A stretch of DNA of 64,000 nt. Origin: Thermoproteota archaeon (GTDB lineage: Archaea; Thermoproteota; Nitrososphaeria_A; Caldarchaeales; Calditenuaceae). The notes under the pieces are model-generated. The model did no database searches and was not told where the DNA came from. It saw only the letters and a list, made by a program, of their open reading frames with translations. Positions 49,963 to 58,982 of the stretch are shown here, piece after piece. The first letter of the stretch is position 1; each line of letters starts with the position of its first letter. Position numbers and translations under genes: made by a program. The stretch covers positions 159,458 to 223,457 of the forward strand of contig JAUQPU010000001.1 of assembly GCA_030550235.1 (NCBI GenBank), given 5' to 3'.

Positions 49963-49967
49963 GGTGG
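49963..49967 (+). promoter_or_regulatory. Shine-Dalgarno GGTGG for CTG-started nadM
   Basis: GGTGG ends 7 nt before CTG 49975. It is the only SD-like element near the conserved N-terminus of nadM. The promoter is probably the GGTTAAAATATAAGG stretch at 49839-49853, leaving a leader of roughly 90-100 nt. Confidence 0.55.
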
Positions 49968-49974
49968 ATTAGAG

Positions 49975-50523
49975 CTGAGCCGCACAACTGTAAGGCGGGG
50001 ATTATTGATAGGTAGGTTTCAGCCCTTCCACATAGGCCACCTATCAGCCATCAGAGAGATCCTCAGCGGGTTTGATGAGGCCATAATAGCTATAGGGAGC
50101 AGCCAGTTCAGCCACACCTTCGATAACCCATTCACGGCAGGTGAGAGGATAGAGATGATTAGGCTAGCTCTGAGGGAGGATGGCCAAGACCTCTCAAGAA
50201 TCATCACAGTATCTATACCTGATATTGGAGAGCATAGGCTCTGGGTTGCGAGGTTAACATCGATGTGTCCGAGATTTGAGGTGGCCTATACGAATAACCC
50301 CTTCGTCAAACTCCTGCTTGAAGAGCAGGGGATAAAGACTAGGGAGGCTGAACTCTATAACAGGGAGGTTTTTAACGCTACGAGGATTAGAACTCTGATG
50401 GCCGAGGGTGGGAATTGGAAAAAACTAGTCCCCAAGAGTGTCGGCGACTATATCGAGGAGATAGGAGGTGTGGAGAGGGTTAGAATCGCCAAAGGGTCCG
50501 CAACCAGCACACTCCTCAGGTGA
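49975..50523 (+). CDS. nadM: nicotinamide-nucleotide adenylyltransferase, CTG start
   Basis: A 182-residue archaeal NMN adenylyltransferase that forms NAD from NMN and ATP. Motifs: GRFQPFHIGHL (nucleotidyl-transfer HxGH), GSSQFSHTFDNPFTAGERIEM, YTNNPFVKLL and the ISSTRIR-equivalent NATRIRTLM. The first canonical start, TTG 50005, would begin inside the first strand. The frame upstream reads VRRGLL directly before IGRFQPFH, the same as the MRGLLVGR-type start of known NadM. The only plausible start there is CTG 49975 behind GGTGG. Coupled with the zinc-finger gene 6 nt downstream. Confidence 0.87.
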   Translation: MSRTTVRRGLLIGRFQPFHIGHLSAIREILSGFDEAIIAIGSSQFSHTFDNPFTAGERIEMIRLALREDGQDLSRIITVSIPDIGEHRLWVARLTSMCPRFEVAYTNNPFVKLLLEEQGIKTREAELYNREVFNATRIRTLMAEGGNWKKLVPKSVGDYIEEIGGVERVRIAKGSATSTLLR

Positions 50524-50529
50524 CAGGGC

Positions 50530-50931
50530 ATGAAGACTATTAGCGTGAGGCTTGTAGGCCTGGAGCCTCTCTCCAATATAATAGCCTTCGAGCTCTCCGA
50601 GTTTCTATCAGGATTCGGTGCATTCGCCTTCCCAAGGGAGCGAGATGTGATCATAGACCTCTCAAACACCAGCGAGAACACCCCCAGCATCGCCATACTT
50701 GTCAGTGAGCTGAAGAGAACTTTGGACAGACTTGGGATGAGTGGCGCTTATGTAATCGACTTAGACGCGGAGGCCATCACCATCAGGGCGACATCAAGTG
50801 AACATGTTTCAAAAATCCTCGAGGAGGCTAAGAAGAATGCCTTGTGGCCTGAGATATGCCTCCACTGCGGATTCACGACGCCGTATCCCGAGGTCATGCG
50901 TGAACATATAAAAATCCATTACCTACTCTAA
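50530..50931 (+). CDS. hypothetical protein with C-terminal C2H2 zinc finger
   Basis: A 133-residue protein. The first 105 residues are an unrecognised alpha/beta domain (VRLVGLEPLSNIIAFELSEF; RATSSEHVSKILEEAKKNAL). The end reads CLHCGFTTPYPEVMREHIKI followed by HY, a CX2CX12HX3H zinc finger of classical C2H2 spacing. It starts 6 nt after nadM and is 25 nt before sdhA, so the three probably share a transcript. Function unknown; nucleic-acid or protein binding is possible. Confidence 0.65.
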   Translation: MKTISVRLVGLEPLSNIIAFELSEFLSGFGAFAFPRERDVIIDLSNTSENTPSIAILVSELKRTLDRLGMSGAYVIDLDAEAITIRATSSEHVSKILEEAKKNALWPEICLHCGFTTPYPEVMREHIKIHYLL

Positions 50932-50956
50932 TATAACTGGTAATAGGTGGTGTTGA

Positions 50957-52666
50957 TTGGAGAAGATCACTTGTGACGTGGTTGTGATGGGCTCGGGTTT
51001 AGCTGGCCTCAGGGCCGCTATAGAGGCTGCGAGGACGGGACGCGGAAAAATCTCCGTCGCTGTCGTCACCAAAACCCAGCCTATGAGGTCTCATAGCGTC
51101 TCGGCTGAAGGAGGAACAGCCGCGGTCCTCTACCCAGAGGAAGGGGACTCCCTGGAGTCGCACATGTGGGATACAGTGAAGGGAAGCGACTTCCTCTCCG
51201 ATCAGGACGTGGTGGAGAGGTTTGTGAAACTTGCGCCACAGGAGATTATTCAGCTAGAGCACTGGGGTATGCCCTGGGCAAGGAGGAAGGATGGGAAAAT
51301 AGCCCAAAGATCCTTCGGTGGACAGAGTTATCCGCGGGCGTGTTATGCTGAAGACAAGGTTGGGTTCTATGAAATGAGCACCCTATACGATACGTGTCTA
51401 AAATTTGATGAGATAATGTTTTATGATGAGTGGTTCGTCACAAAAATTCTCAAGAATAAGGGGCGCTTCGCCGGTGTTGTGGCTATGAGCCTCAAGAACA
51501 GCGAGCTCGCTGTCTTTAACGCGAAGGCCGGCATCCTAGCGACGGGGGGAGCAGGCAGAATCTATAGTTTCGCAACATTTGGACATAGCTCAACACCCGA
51601 CGGATATGCAGTAGCTCTACGCGCAGGTGTTCCCTTGAGGGATATGGAGTTCGTCCAGTTCCATCCGACAGGTCTTGTACCTAGCGGGATACTAATCACC
51701 GAAGCCGCGCGCGGCGAGGGTGGGATACTTAGAAACAAAAACGGGGAGAGGTTCATGGAGAAGTATGCACCAAAGGCTAAGGATCTCGCACCAAGGGACA
51801 TAGTCTCTAGGTCTATGATAACAGAGATGCGTGAGGGGAGAGGCTTCAAGACTGAGGAGGGTGAGGACTATCTACTCCTTGACCTCACAGCCATAGACCC
51901 TGAAGTCATCAAGAAGAGACTTACAAGCATCCGCGAAATATGTCTACGAAACGCCGGAATCGACCCTATAAACGAGCCTATACCAGTAAGACCTGTGGCC
52001 CACTATTATATGGGTGGTGTTGACGCAAACATTGACGGTGCGACTGAGCTTCCAGGCCTTTGGGCTGCCGGTGAGGTTGCATGCACCTCGATGAACGGCG
52101 CGAACAGACTGGGCTCAAACTCTACAACCGAGTGTCTTGTCTGGGGCAGAATAACGGGAGAAATGGCCGCGAGGTTCGCTATGTCGAATCAAGCCGTAGA
52201 GCCGGCTAAAAGCGACATAGAAGAGGAGGAGAAGCGAATATATGACAAACTCCTCGGCCCTGCTCCTCGAGCTAACCCGTACAACATCAAAAAGGAGATT
52301 CAGACGTTGATGGAGAGGCACTTCCACATCTACAGGGAGGCTGGCAGCATGGAGGAGGGGTTGAGGATGCTGCGGGTCTTAAGGCAGCAGGCTGAGCTGG
52401 GTGTGGAGGATAAGAGCAGATACTATAACACTAATCTGATGAATGTGCTTGAGATAGACGGTATGTTTGATGTCTGCGAGGTGATAGGTGTCGCTGCGCT
52501 TCATAGGCAGGAGAGCAGGGGAGCTCATGCGAGGGTTGATTATCCTAAAAGAGATGACGAGAACTGGCTCCACCACATCTTAGTCTATAAGACCGCAGAT
52601 GGGCTTGAGTTTGCATACAAACCAGTAGTCGTGACTAAATATAAGCCGGCGGAGCGGACATACTAG
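50957..52666 (+). CDS. sdhA: succinate dehydrogenase/fumarate reductase flavoprotein subunit
   Basis: A 569-residue FAD subunit. Dinucleotide motif [18 protein letters not shown] (8-25), the histidine for covalent FAD in [11 protein letters not shown], substrate residues in [23 protein letters not shown], and [16 protein letters not shown] with the second FAD loop [16 protein letters not shown]. Start TTG 50957 has GGTGG 6 nt upstream, which gives a reference for this genome's SD spacing. SdhB, C and D are not adjacent. Direction (succinate oxidation or fumarate reduction) cannot be told. Confidence 0.92.
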   Translation: MEKITCDVVVMGSGLAGLRAAIEAARTGRGKISVAVVTKTQPMRSHSVSAEGGTAAVLYPEEGDSLESHMWDTVKGSDFLSDQDVVERFVKLAPQEIIQLEHWGMPWARRKDGKIAQRSFGGQSYPRACYAEDKVGFYEMSTLYDTCLKFDEIMFYDEWFVTKILKNKGRFAGVVAMSLKNSELAVFNAKAGILATGGAGRIYSFATFGHSSTPDGYAVALRAGVPLRDMEFVQFHPTGLVPSGILITEAARGEGGILRNKNGERFMEKYAPKAKDLAPRDIVSRSMITEMREGRGFKTEEGEDYLLLDLTAIDPEVIKKRLTSIREICLRNAGIDPINEPIPVRPVAHYYMGGVDANIDGATELPGLWAAGEVACTSMNGANRLGSNSTTECLVWGRITGEMAARFAMSNQAVEPAKSDIEEEEKRIYDKLLGPAPRANPYNIKKEIQTLMERHFHIYREAGSMEEGLRMLRVLRQQAELGVEDKSRYYNTNLMNVLEIDGMFDVCEVIGVAALHRQESRGAHARVDYPKRDDENWLHHILVYKTADGLEFAYKPVVVTKYKPAERTY

Positions 52667-52686
52667 GAAAGGCGTATCCAGTTCGC

Positions 52687-53058
52687 TCAAATCGATGTCA
52701 GAGGCCTTTTACGCACTTCCCTTAACAACTCTTTTAAGGCCACAGCATTGTTATGTGAAGTGTCTTTTGCTGCAAATAGCAATGTGATTACTCCATGCTT
52801 ACGCTCAAGCTCAAGCAACCTAGTCAACAGGTGTGGCACATTCTCGACCTCCTTACCATATCTACGCTTGAACTCGGTCCACTTGGAGACGTCGTGTCCA
52901 AACCATTTCCTCAAACCTGTGCTCGGAGCTAAGTCTCGTATCCACTCATCAATTTTCGCATCTTCTTTTCTCACACCTCTTGGCCACAACCTATCCACCA
53001 ATATTCTATAACCATCTGAGGATGAGGGTTTTTCATAAACTCGTTTAACCTTTATCAT
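52687..53058 (-). CDS. DUF488 family protein (YeaO-like)
   Basis: A 123-residue DUF488 protein. Conserved segments: [51 protein letters not shown] and [21 protein letters not shown]. The family is widespread and uncharacterised, with suggestions of a nucleotide-related enzymatic role. No operon partner. It is convergent with sdhA. Confidence 0.85.
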   Translation of the reverse strand: MIKVKRVYEKPSSSDGYRILVDRLWPRGVRKEDAKIDEWIRDLAPSTGLRKWFGHDVSKWTEFKRRYGKEVENVPHLLTRLLELERKHGVITLLFAAKDTSHNNAVALKELLREVRKRPLTSI

Positions 53059-53160
53059 ACCATCTTTTTACCATTGAAAGGGCGTGTAAAAAAGTAGCCA
53101 TCATACTCAAATATTTTATGCTGGGAAAATCTTAAGATATGGTTTACATGAAATAGGCTC

Positions 53161-53643
53161 ATGCAGAAAAAAGTATGGTACATTGCTATTGTGGCGATAA
53201 CTGCGATTATAGGCTCGCTTGTGCTTGTTTTGACTCAACCACTAAGTCCTCTAATGGCTGGGACAACTACAAAGGAAGTCACAACAACTCAGACAACCGG
53301 AGGGCAAGCTAGAATTGTTACATTCACCTTATATCTCTCAGACTATGGTTTTAATTCTTCAAAGGGCGGCCCCACGCTAACCGTGAATGCTGGCGACCAC
53401 ATCAGGATTACCCTCATAGGAAATGGCTCAGGTCCAGTAATACACGACTTTGCTCTAGACGAGAACAGCCCTTCTCCCTACAATGTAAAGTCTGACAGAC
53501 TCTCGCGGGGGGAGACTCAGGTGATCGAGTTCATAGCGGAGCACCCAGGAACTTTCAAGTACTACTGTAGCGTCTCTCCACCTTTTGGCCAAAGCCATAG
53601 GGAGAGGGGGATGGAGGCCACAATTATAGTGACAGAGCGGTAG
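53161..53643 (+). CDS. membrane-anchored cupredoxin (blue copper protein)
   Basis: A 160-residue protein. Residues 5-25 are a signal anchor (VWYIAIVAITAIIGSLVLVL), then a Thr-rich linker and a cupredoxin fold. The type 1 copper ligands are H95 (VIHDFALDE), C136 (YYCSVSPP), H146 (QSHRERG) and M151. So it is an extracytoplasmic electron carrier. A TATTTTATG box around 53110 fits a transcript start near ATG 53161. The next gene, a four-TM protein 8 nt downstream, is probably cotranscribed. Confidence 0.85.
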   Translation: MQKKVWYIAIVAITAIIGSLVLVLTQPLSPLMAGTTTKEVTTTQTTGGQARIVTFTLYLSDYGFNSSKGGPTLTVNAGDHIRITLIGNGSGPVIHDFALDENSPSPYNVKSDRLSRGETQVIEFIAEHPGTFKYYCSVSPPFGQSHRERGMEATIIVTER

Positions 53644-53650
53644 ATTTCTT

Positions 53651-54049
53651 TTGAAGGATATAGCCCTCAGGTTCTTCCTCGGACTATCTATTCTATTCAG
53701 CTTGGTGTTGTTGTTAACTGATGCGGAGCTTTGGGCAGTGGCACCTGAGCATGCATACACTCTAATTCTTCTGACAACCGTTGACTTTTTCTTACTTGCA
53801 TTCCTTTTCCGTAAGAATAGGCTGGGTATTAGGCTAGCCACCTATTGGGGTGTGGCGAAGTCCCTCCTTCTGCTGGGCGACATATTAACTGCGCCGCAGT
53901 ATGGACTTACATACGCCGAGTTTGCGGCATATCTCTTTAGTCTATGGGCGTTCGTCGGCTTGCTTCTAAGTCAGGTGGGGGTTGCAGCCTCCGGCCTAGC
54001 ACTACTTCGCATGAAGAGAAACAAGTCTCGAAAACCAACCAACCTTTAA
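53651..54049 (+). CDS. four-TM membrane protein
   Basis: A 132-residue protein with four predicted helices (about 6-24, 37-52, 66-80, 92-120) and a basic C-terminus KRNKSRKPTNL. No family recognised. It follows the cupredoxin gene by 8 nt, so a membrane partner in electron transfer or copper handling is possible, from context only. TTG 53651 is the start. Confidence 0.6.
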   Translation: MKDIALRFFLGLSILFSLVLLLTDAELWAVAPEHAYTLILLTTVDFFLLAFLFRKNRLGIRLATYWGVAKSLLLLGDILTAPQYGLTYAEFAAYLFSLWAFVGLLLSQVGVAASGLALLRMKRNKSRKPTNL

Positions 54050-54051
54050 AA

Positions 54052-54222
54052 CTAGTGGGTCTCTCTTTTCACGTTTTTAGATCCTGATAGAACCTCTTCC
54101 AGTATTCTCCAAGAATCCTTCTCCATCTCTTCGACAAGCCTGGCTGTTCGACTCCTAATTTTCTCCTCATACTCTCTCAGAATCTCCCTAATCTTGTCCT
54201 CAACGCTCAATCTAATTCTCAC
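54052..54222 (-). CDS. small coiled-coil protein downstream of atpD
   Basis: A 56-residue frame from GTG 54222, or 51 residues from TTG 54207 (MSVEDKIREILREYEEKIRS then RTARLVEEMEKDSWRIL). TTG 54207 has GGTGA 8 nt upstream, so it is slightly preferred. The protein is a single charged amphipathic helix. Being 17 nt after atpD, it may be a stalk component of the A-type ATP synthase (a reduced subunit H or E), which is inference from position and coiled-coil character. Confidence 0.55.
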   Translation of the reverse strand: MRIRLSVEDKIREILREYEEKIRSRTARLVEEMEKDSWRILEEVLSGSKNVKRETH

Positions 54223-54239
54223 CCTAGAGCATGTTTCTA

Positions 54240-54887
54240 TTAAGTTTTAGCGGCAGCCCTTCTCTCCAAAACTCTCTTAATATGCTTTAGCTTGACGAAG
54301 TAGTCCCTGTCATTCTCCTCAAGCGTCATGGAGATCGTCTTGATAGCCTCCTCATACCTTGGTATGATGATGTATTCCAGTGCGTTGAGGAGGTGTTGTG
54401 TCTTCCTGAGCTCGTTCGCGACTCTATAGATATTGTTCTCGGCTGCAGCGGCCTTGCAGATGTCGGTAATGACTTTCTTTATCTTTCTGGCCGCTTCGTC
54501 CAAGTTTACTGAAGTGTCTCCAAAACCATATAGCAGTCCAGCCTCCTCGCTCTTCGCTTCTAGCGTCACCAAGGATATGCCCATCATCGTGAAGGTGTCC
54601 ATGTTTATGCTGACCGTCTCTGGGAGTGTGTTTGCGATGGATTCAAGCCTTTGAGGACCCAGCTCCATATAGGCTGAAAGGAGATGTCTATATGACTCCG
54701 AGAGGATTGAGATGGCTCTATTCCGCAATTCCTGGGCCTCCTCGACAAGCTCATTCAGCCGCGAGATCAATACATCCCTCTTATCCTCGAGAATCTTGTA
54801 GACCCTCTGGGCAGTCCTCACGGCCCTTTTCAGCCTTATCAGCTCGAGGCGGGTTCGCAGGTATCCCCGCCCGAAGGCGACAGACAT
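54240..54887 (-). CDS. atpD: A-type ATP synthase subunit D (central stalk)
   Basis: A 215-residue V/A-type subunit D. It is nearly all coiled coil, with the family pattern AFGRGYLRTRLELIRLKRAV, LLEDKRDVL-type KILEDKRDVLISRL near the N-terminus, and the C-terminal EYIIIPRYEEAIKTISMTLE and ENDRDYFVKLKHIKRVL. It forms the rotating shaft inside the A3B3 head. It is transcribed divergently from atpB, unlike the usual atpA-B-D order. An AAAATACTTATGG element about 25-30 nt upstream on the minus strand is the TATA candidate. Confidence 0.9.
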   Translation of the reverse strand: MSVAFGRGYLRTRLELIRLKRAVRTAQRVYKILEDKRDVLISRLNELVEEAQELRNRAISILSESYRHLLSAYMELGPQRLESIANTLPETVSINMDTFTMMGISLVTLEAKSEEAGLLYGFGDTSVNLDEAARKIKKVITDICKAAAAENNIYRVANELRKTQHLLNALEYIIIPRYEEAIKTISMTLEENDRDYFVKLKHIKRVLERRAAAKT

Positions 54888-54980
54888 CCTCGAATGAGAA
54901 GGCTATGGCCTCCATAAGTATTTTGCAAGCCCTTCCGCCCTTCTTGAGGTTTTTTAACTAGTAATTAGTCTCAAGCGTAG

Positions 54981-56381
54981 ATGAGGAGAAGCAGGTCAGG
55001 CTCAGGGATAGAGTATACAACTATACGGGAAATTCGCGGACCGCTGGTCATTATTGACAGGGTAGAGAAGGTTTCCTACGACGAGTTGGTTGAGGTTGAG
55101 ACGGCCGGCGGTGAGACGAGGCTTGGCCGTGTACTCGAGGTTGGTGAGGGGAAGGCTGTGGTGCAGGTCTTTGAGGGTACAAGCGGGTTATCAATCGAGG
55201 GAATTAAGGCCAGATTCCTAGGGGACACTATGAGGCTTGGAGTCTCTGAGGAGCTTTTGGGTAGAGTCTTTGACGGGCTTGGCAGGCCTATAGACGGGCT
55301 ACCTCCACCTCCTGCTGAGGATTACAGGGACGTAAGCGGGGAGCCCATCAACCCAGAGCAGCGCGAATACCCTAGCGACTTCATCCAGACTGGTATCTCG
55401 GCAATTGACGTGATGAACAGCCTGGTCAGGGGCCAGAAGCTGCCTGTATTCAGTGGGCCCGGCCTACCTCACAACATACTGGCCGCCCAGATTGCCCGCC
55501 AAGCCACAGTCCCGGGGAAGGAGGAGGAGTTTGCCGTTATCTTCGCGGCACTCGGGGTCCAGAACGACGAGGCCCGATTCTTTAGGCGGAGCCTCGAGGA
55601 GAGCGGTGCACTTTCTCGCTCAGCCCTCTTCCTAAACCTAGCCGACGACCCAGCCGTTGAAAGACTCATCACCCCCCGAGTCGCCCTCACATTGGCCGAG
55701 TTCCTAGCCTTTGAGAGAAATTACAACGTCCTAGTAATCGTGACTGATATGACAAATTACTGTGAGGCTCTCAGGGAGATAAGCGCAGCAAGGGAGGAAG
55801 TCCCTGGGAGGAAGGGCTACCCAGGCTACATGTATAGCGACCTAGCATCAATCTATGAGAGGGCTGGTAGGATTAGGGGGAAAAAAGGCACGATAACGCA
55901 GGTGCCCATCCTCACTATGCCGAGCGATGACATCACCCACCCTGTTCCTGACCTGACAGGCTATATTACCGAGGGACAGATAGTCCTTAGCCGTGACCTA
56001 CATAGGAAGGGCATCTACCCGCCGATTAACGTCCTTATGAGCCTCTCAAGGCTCATGGGGCCGGGCGTTATAGCTCCCAAGAGGACTAGGCCTGACCACG
56101 GCGATGTCTCCAACCAGCTCTATGCCTCCTACTCTAGGGCGGTCCAGCTCAGGTCACTTGCAGAAATTGTCGGTAAATCAAGCCTCTCACCCCAAGACAT
56201 CAAGCTCATCGAGTTCGGAGACCTATTTGAAAACCGGTTCCTAAAGCAGGGAATCGATGAGAATAGGACACTAGACGAGTCACTGGAGATTGCATGGGAT
56301 ATCCTAAGCAACCTACCCGAGGATAGTCTAACCAAGATAAAACCCGAGTTCATTAAGCAGTACTATAGAAAAGCAGCGTGA
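54981..56381 (+). CDS. atpB: A-type ATP synthase subunit B
   Basis: A 466-residue regulatory subunit B of A/V-type ATPase. Landmarks: [20 protein letters not shown] at the N-terminus, MLGRVFDG-type [35 protein letters not shown] (the non-canonical P-loop equivalent), [20 protein letters not shown] and [20 protein letters not shown]. Subunit A is absent from the window. The 54888-54980 gap is the divergent promoter with atpD. It overlaps the convergent DUF92 gene by 29 nt. Confidence 0.95.
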   Translation: MRRSRSGSGIEYTTIREIRGPLVIIDRVEKVSYDELVEVETAGGETRLGRVLEVGEGKAVVQVFEGTSGLSIEGIKARFLGDTMRLGVSEELLGRVFDGLGRPIDGLPPPPAEDYRDVSGEPINPEQREYPSDFIQTGISAIDVMNSLVRGQKLPVFSGPGLPHNILAAQIARQATVPGKEEEFAVIFAALGVQNDEARFFRRSLEESGALSRSALFLNLADDPAVERLITPRVALTLAEFLAFERNYNVLVIVTDMTNYCEALREISAAREEVPGRKGYPGYMYSDLASIYERAGRIRGKKGTITQVPILTMPSDDITHPVPDLTGYITEGQIVLSRDLHRKGIYPPINVLMSLSRLMGPGVIAPKRTRPDHGDVSNQLYASYSRAVQLRSLAEIVGKSSLSPQDIKLIEFGDLFENRFLKQGIDENRTLDESLEIAWDILSNLPEDSLTKIKPEFIKQYYRKAA

Positions 56382-57174
56382 TAGCGGCTCCAACTATGGC
56401 CCCGCTCAGGCTACAGATCAAGTTCACGACATGGTTGTCTATTACTCGGTAGCCCTTAAATAGTTTCGCACCCCTCCCGCAGTGCCTGCTGTGCTCAACG
56501 ATTTTTCCGCATTCCTCACACCTATACAATCCTTGGAGCAGCTGCCCAACGATGCTGTCGACCGTTGTGCCTATCAAACCGGCTATGACAGCAACTAGCG
56601 TAGTTGTGGCAGGGTTGAGGGGATTCGTCGAACCCAGTGGCAAGTAGGCTAAAATTAGAATCAGAGATGAGAGAAGTGCACCAAGGTAGCCGAGGAGGGA
56701 TATTCCCCCCGGGGTCCCGGGATTAACCTTCTTAAAGCCGATGATGAGTCTCGGCTCACCCTTCTGCAATAGGCCTACTTCTGTCGACATAGTGTCTGCA
56801 AATACAGCTGCTACAGCCCCTATGAAGCCGCCTAGGAGAGCCTCCGAATACTGGGGGAATAGTGCATATGCTATGGCTGCGGTGGCTGCTACGAGGCCGT
56901 TGCCCGCAACGTTCTTCCACCCCCTCAGACCCTTCCTAGGCTCAGCCGCCCCAATCAGGCTCTTCCTATCATATCCCATCTTTGTGAATAGGCCTGCAAC
57001 AACCACGAACACTATTAGCAGGGATATCCCCACCCGACCGATTGTGGCATAGACTATAGCCCCTATGACAACAGATAAGATAGTTCCATTCATGTCTAGA
57101 ATCCGTAATTTGAGGGAGAGTAATGATAGTATGGTAAGAACTATAACCATCTCTATAGCTAGGATAGAGTTCAT
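56353..57174 (-). CDS. DUF92 family membrane protein with zinc-ribbon insert
   Basis: A 273-residue, about six-TM protein of the DUF92/TMEM19 family, which includes plant VTE6 phytyl-phosphate kinase. Signature: [11 protein letters not shown] and [21 protein letters not shown] cytosolic loop near residue 220 carries [17 protein letters not shown], a likely zinc site. A prenyl-phosphate kinase role is plausible for archaeal lipid salvage but unproven. The start overlaps the hisS stop by four bases, so it is cotranscribed with hisS. Confidence 0.82.
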   Translation of the reverse strand: MNSILAIEMVIVLTILSLLSLKLRILDMNGTILSVVIGAIVYATIGRVGISLLIVFVVVAGLFTKMGYDRKSLIGAAEPRKGLRGWKNVAGNGLVAATAAIAYALFPQYSEALLGGFIGAVAAVFADTMSTEVGLLQKGEPRLIIGFKKVNPGTPGGISLLGYLGALLSSLILILAYLPLGSTNPLNPATTTLVAVIAGLIGTTVDSIVGQLLQGLYRCEECGKIVEHSRHCGRGAKLFKGYRVIDNHVVNLICSLSGAIVGAAITLLFYSTA

Positions 57175-58493
57175 GACCCAACCCTAACTCTGCCTAGAAG
57201 CGACTCAGCCCGCCCATATATCTCTTCAATACGCCACTCTTCTTGAATCCTCTCCACCAAATCCCTCACGCTTACAGTATTCCTCTCAACCTCACGCCTA
57301 CCGATTAAAAATAGGAACCTTGCACCCCTCCTCTCAGCCCTCTTTATCGCCTCTTGGGGCGTGTAGGTTGAGGGGTCCAGCTCAGCAGATACGCCAGCCT
57401 CCCTGAGCCTAGTAGCCAGCTTGAACGCTAGGGAGACAGCCTCTCCTGCAAGAGGTACGACATATGCTAATGGAGATTCTGGCCTCGCATGGACTGCCGC
57501 CCTATCTGTGAGATACTGCATCACCCTTGTAAGCCCTATTGCGAAGCCCACACCCGGCATCTCGGGCCCGCCAATCAGCGAGACCAGCCCATCATACCTC
57601 CCGCCCCCACCAAGCGCGATGTCGACACCTTCACCATAAGCCTCGAAGATGAATCCAGTATAGTATGAGAGCCCCCTCGCAAAGCCTGGGTAATATATCA
57701 GGCTTGAAGGCTCTATTACCTCCGAAGCAAGCTCAACAATCTTCTTCAAGTTCTCCAATTCCTTGGCAGCCTGCTTAATCCCACCCACCTTCTCCATCAC
57801 CCTCTCTATAGTCTCATCCGCTCTACCCGGCGCATGTCTAGCCAACTCGCCGAAGAGGTAGACAGTTTCCCCGCTGGCTGCATGCTGGCGTAGCATCTCC
57901 TCAGCATCCTCAACCCTCCCCTTGTCGAGGAGTGAGAGGATCTTATCTTGACCCTCGCCAGTGACTCCGGCGGAGGACATTATTGCCCTCTGCACACCCA
58001 CATGCCCGATCTTGAAAAAATAATCCCTAACACCAACCCGCCTTAGAAAGTCGTTGAAGATGACTAGACACTCCGCATCGGCTGCCGGCTCTCTTGAGCC
58101 GAAGATCTCGAATCCGCCGTGATAGAACCGCCTCCTCCTCCCCCATTGTGGCTCGTCCAGCCTGTAGCAGTCTGCAACGTATCCCAGCCTAATCGGCTTC
58201 GGACTCCTACTTAGCCTCCCAGCCATAAGCCTAGCTATGGGCGCGGTCATCTCCGGCCTAAGGGCTAGCTGGCGGCCATGGGCATCCCTGAAGACGTACA
58301 TGTGGCTAAGAATCTCCTCCCCCGACTTCACGGCGAACAACTCATAAGACTCAACAGGCGGTGTCTCAACCTCTAAATAGCCGTAGAGCCTGAAGAGAAG
58401 TCTCACAGTCTCGACTAGCCTTCTATGTAGGGGCATCTCGTCGGGAAGGATGTCATCCATTCCACGCGGCGGAGAAAGCGGAACCCTCACCAA
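57171..58493 (-). CDS. hisS: histidyl-tRNA synthetase
   Basis: A 440-residue class II synthetase. Motif 2 region LALRPEMTAPIARLMAG then RLGYVADCYRLDEPQWGRRR and FYHGGFEIFGS; the histidine-A motifs RGLSYYTGFIFEAYG and ALGGGGRYDGLV; and motif 3 GVGFAIGLTRVMQYL. The C-terminal anticodon-binding domain begins near 330 (AYVVPLAGEAVSLAFKLATR). HisRS family length is normal; it is not HisZ, because both His motifs and the anticodon domain are present. Operon with DUF92. Confidence 0.94.
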   Translation of the reverse strand: MVRVPLSPPRGMDDILPDEMPLHRRLVETVRLLFRLYGYLEVETPPVESYELFAVKSGEEILSHMYVFRDAHGRQLALRPEMTAPIARLMAGRLSRSPKPIRLGYVADCYRLDEPQWGRRRRFYHGGFEIFGSREPAADAECLVIFNDFLRRVGVRDYFFKIGHVGVQRAIMSSAGVTGEGQDKILSLLDKGRVEDAEEMLRQHAASGETVYLFGELARHAPGRADETIERVMEKVGGIKQAAKELENLKKIVELASEVIEPSSLIYYPGFARGLSYYTGFIFEAYGEGVDIALGGGGRYDGLVSLIGGPEMPGVGFAIGLTRVMQYLTDRAAVHARPESPLAYVVPLAGEAVSLAFKLATRLREAGVSAELDPSTYTPQEAIKRAERRGARFLFLIGRREVERNTVSVRDLVERIQEEWRIEEIYGRAESLLGRVRVGS

Positions 58494-58594
58494 CTACCTC
58501 TGCAGAAGAGTAAACACCATCATATAAAAGAGCCTCTAAACCAGTTCAGAGACCCGACATAACGTTAAATCCGCGGAGCGCCAGAAGGAGAAGG

Positions 58595-58668
<74 letters not shown>

Positions 58669-58982
58669 CTGTCTAACTGCCACACCATATGGGACAGAAT
58701 TAGCCCTGAATTAAAAGAAAAGATGGTTAGCCGACCGCTACAAGTTTCCACATCATCGAAGATAATCCTGAAGTTCCCTCCTTTTTCGTCCAATTATAAA
58801 TCCCGGGTATCGAGGTCTTGAGTGTAATGGCCGATGTGTTTGGAATAGAGCTGAGACGCATAGGTCTGTTGGAGAGTCTTCCTTATAACACCCTTTACAA
58901 ATGGTTAGATGGTTTATCTTTATATTAAGGTGTATGATGTTCAATTCCTTGATTTGAGTATATCTTCAAATGTGGTGGGACT
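58669..58982. other. intergenic region with a possible 33-codon ORF
   Basis: No secure gene. A plus-strand frame from ATG 58827 to TAA 58926 encodes 33 residues (MADVFGIELRRIGLLESLPY, then NTLYKWLDGLSLY). It lies 28-36 nt after a CAATTATAAATC element, which would suit a leaderless mRNA, but the peptide has no recognisable domain. It may be a short peptide gene or the relic of a longer one. The final 50 bases are A/T rich and end in the GGTGG that precedes the hydrolase gene. Confidence 0.3.

Noticed and set aside
57171-58493. HisZ rather than HisRS
   Set aside because: Both histidine-binding motifs and the C-terminal anticodon-binding domain are present, and no histidine biosynthesis gene is adjacent.
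58753-58944. Minus-strand 63-codon ORF
   Set aside because: No promoter or SD and no domain; the plus-strand ATG 58827 frame behind a TATA box is a slightly better, still weak, candidate.
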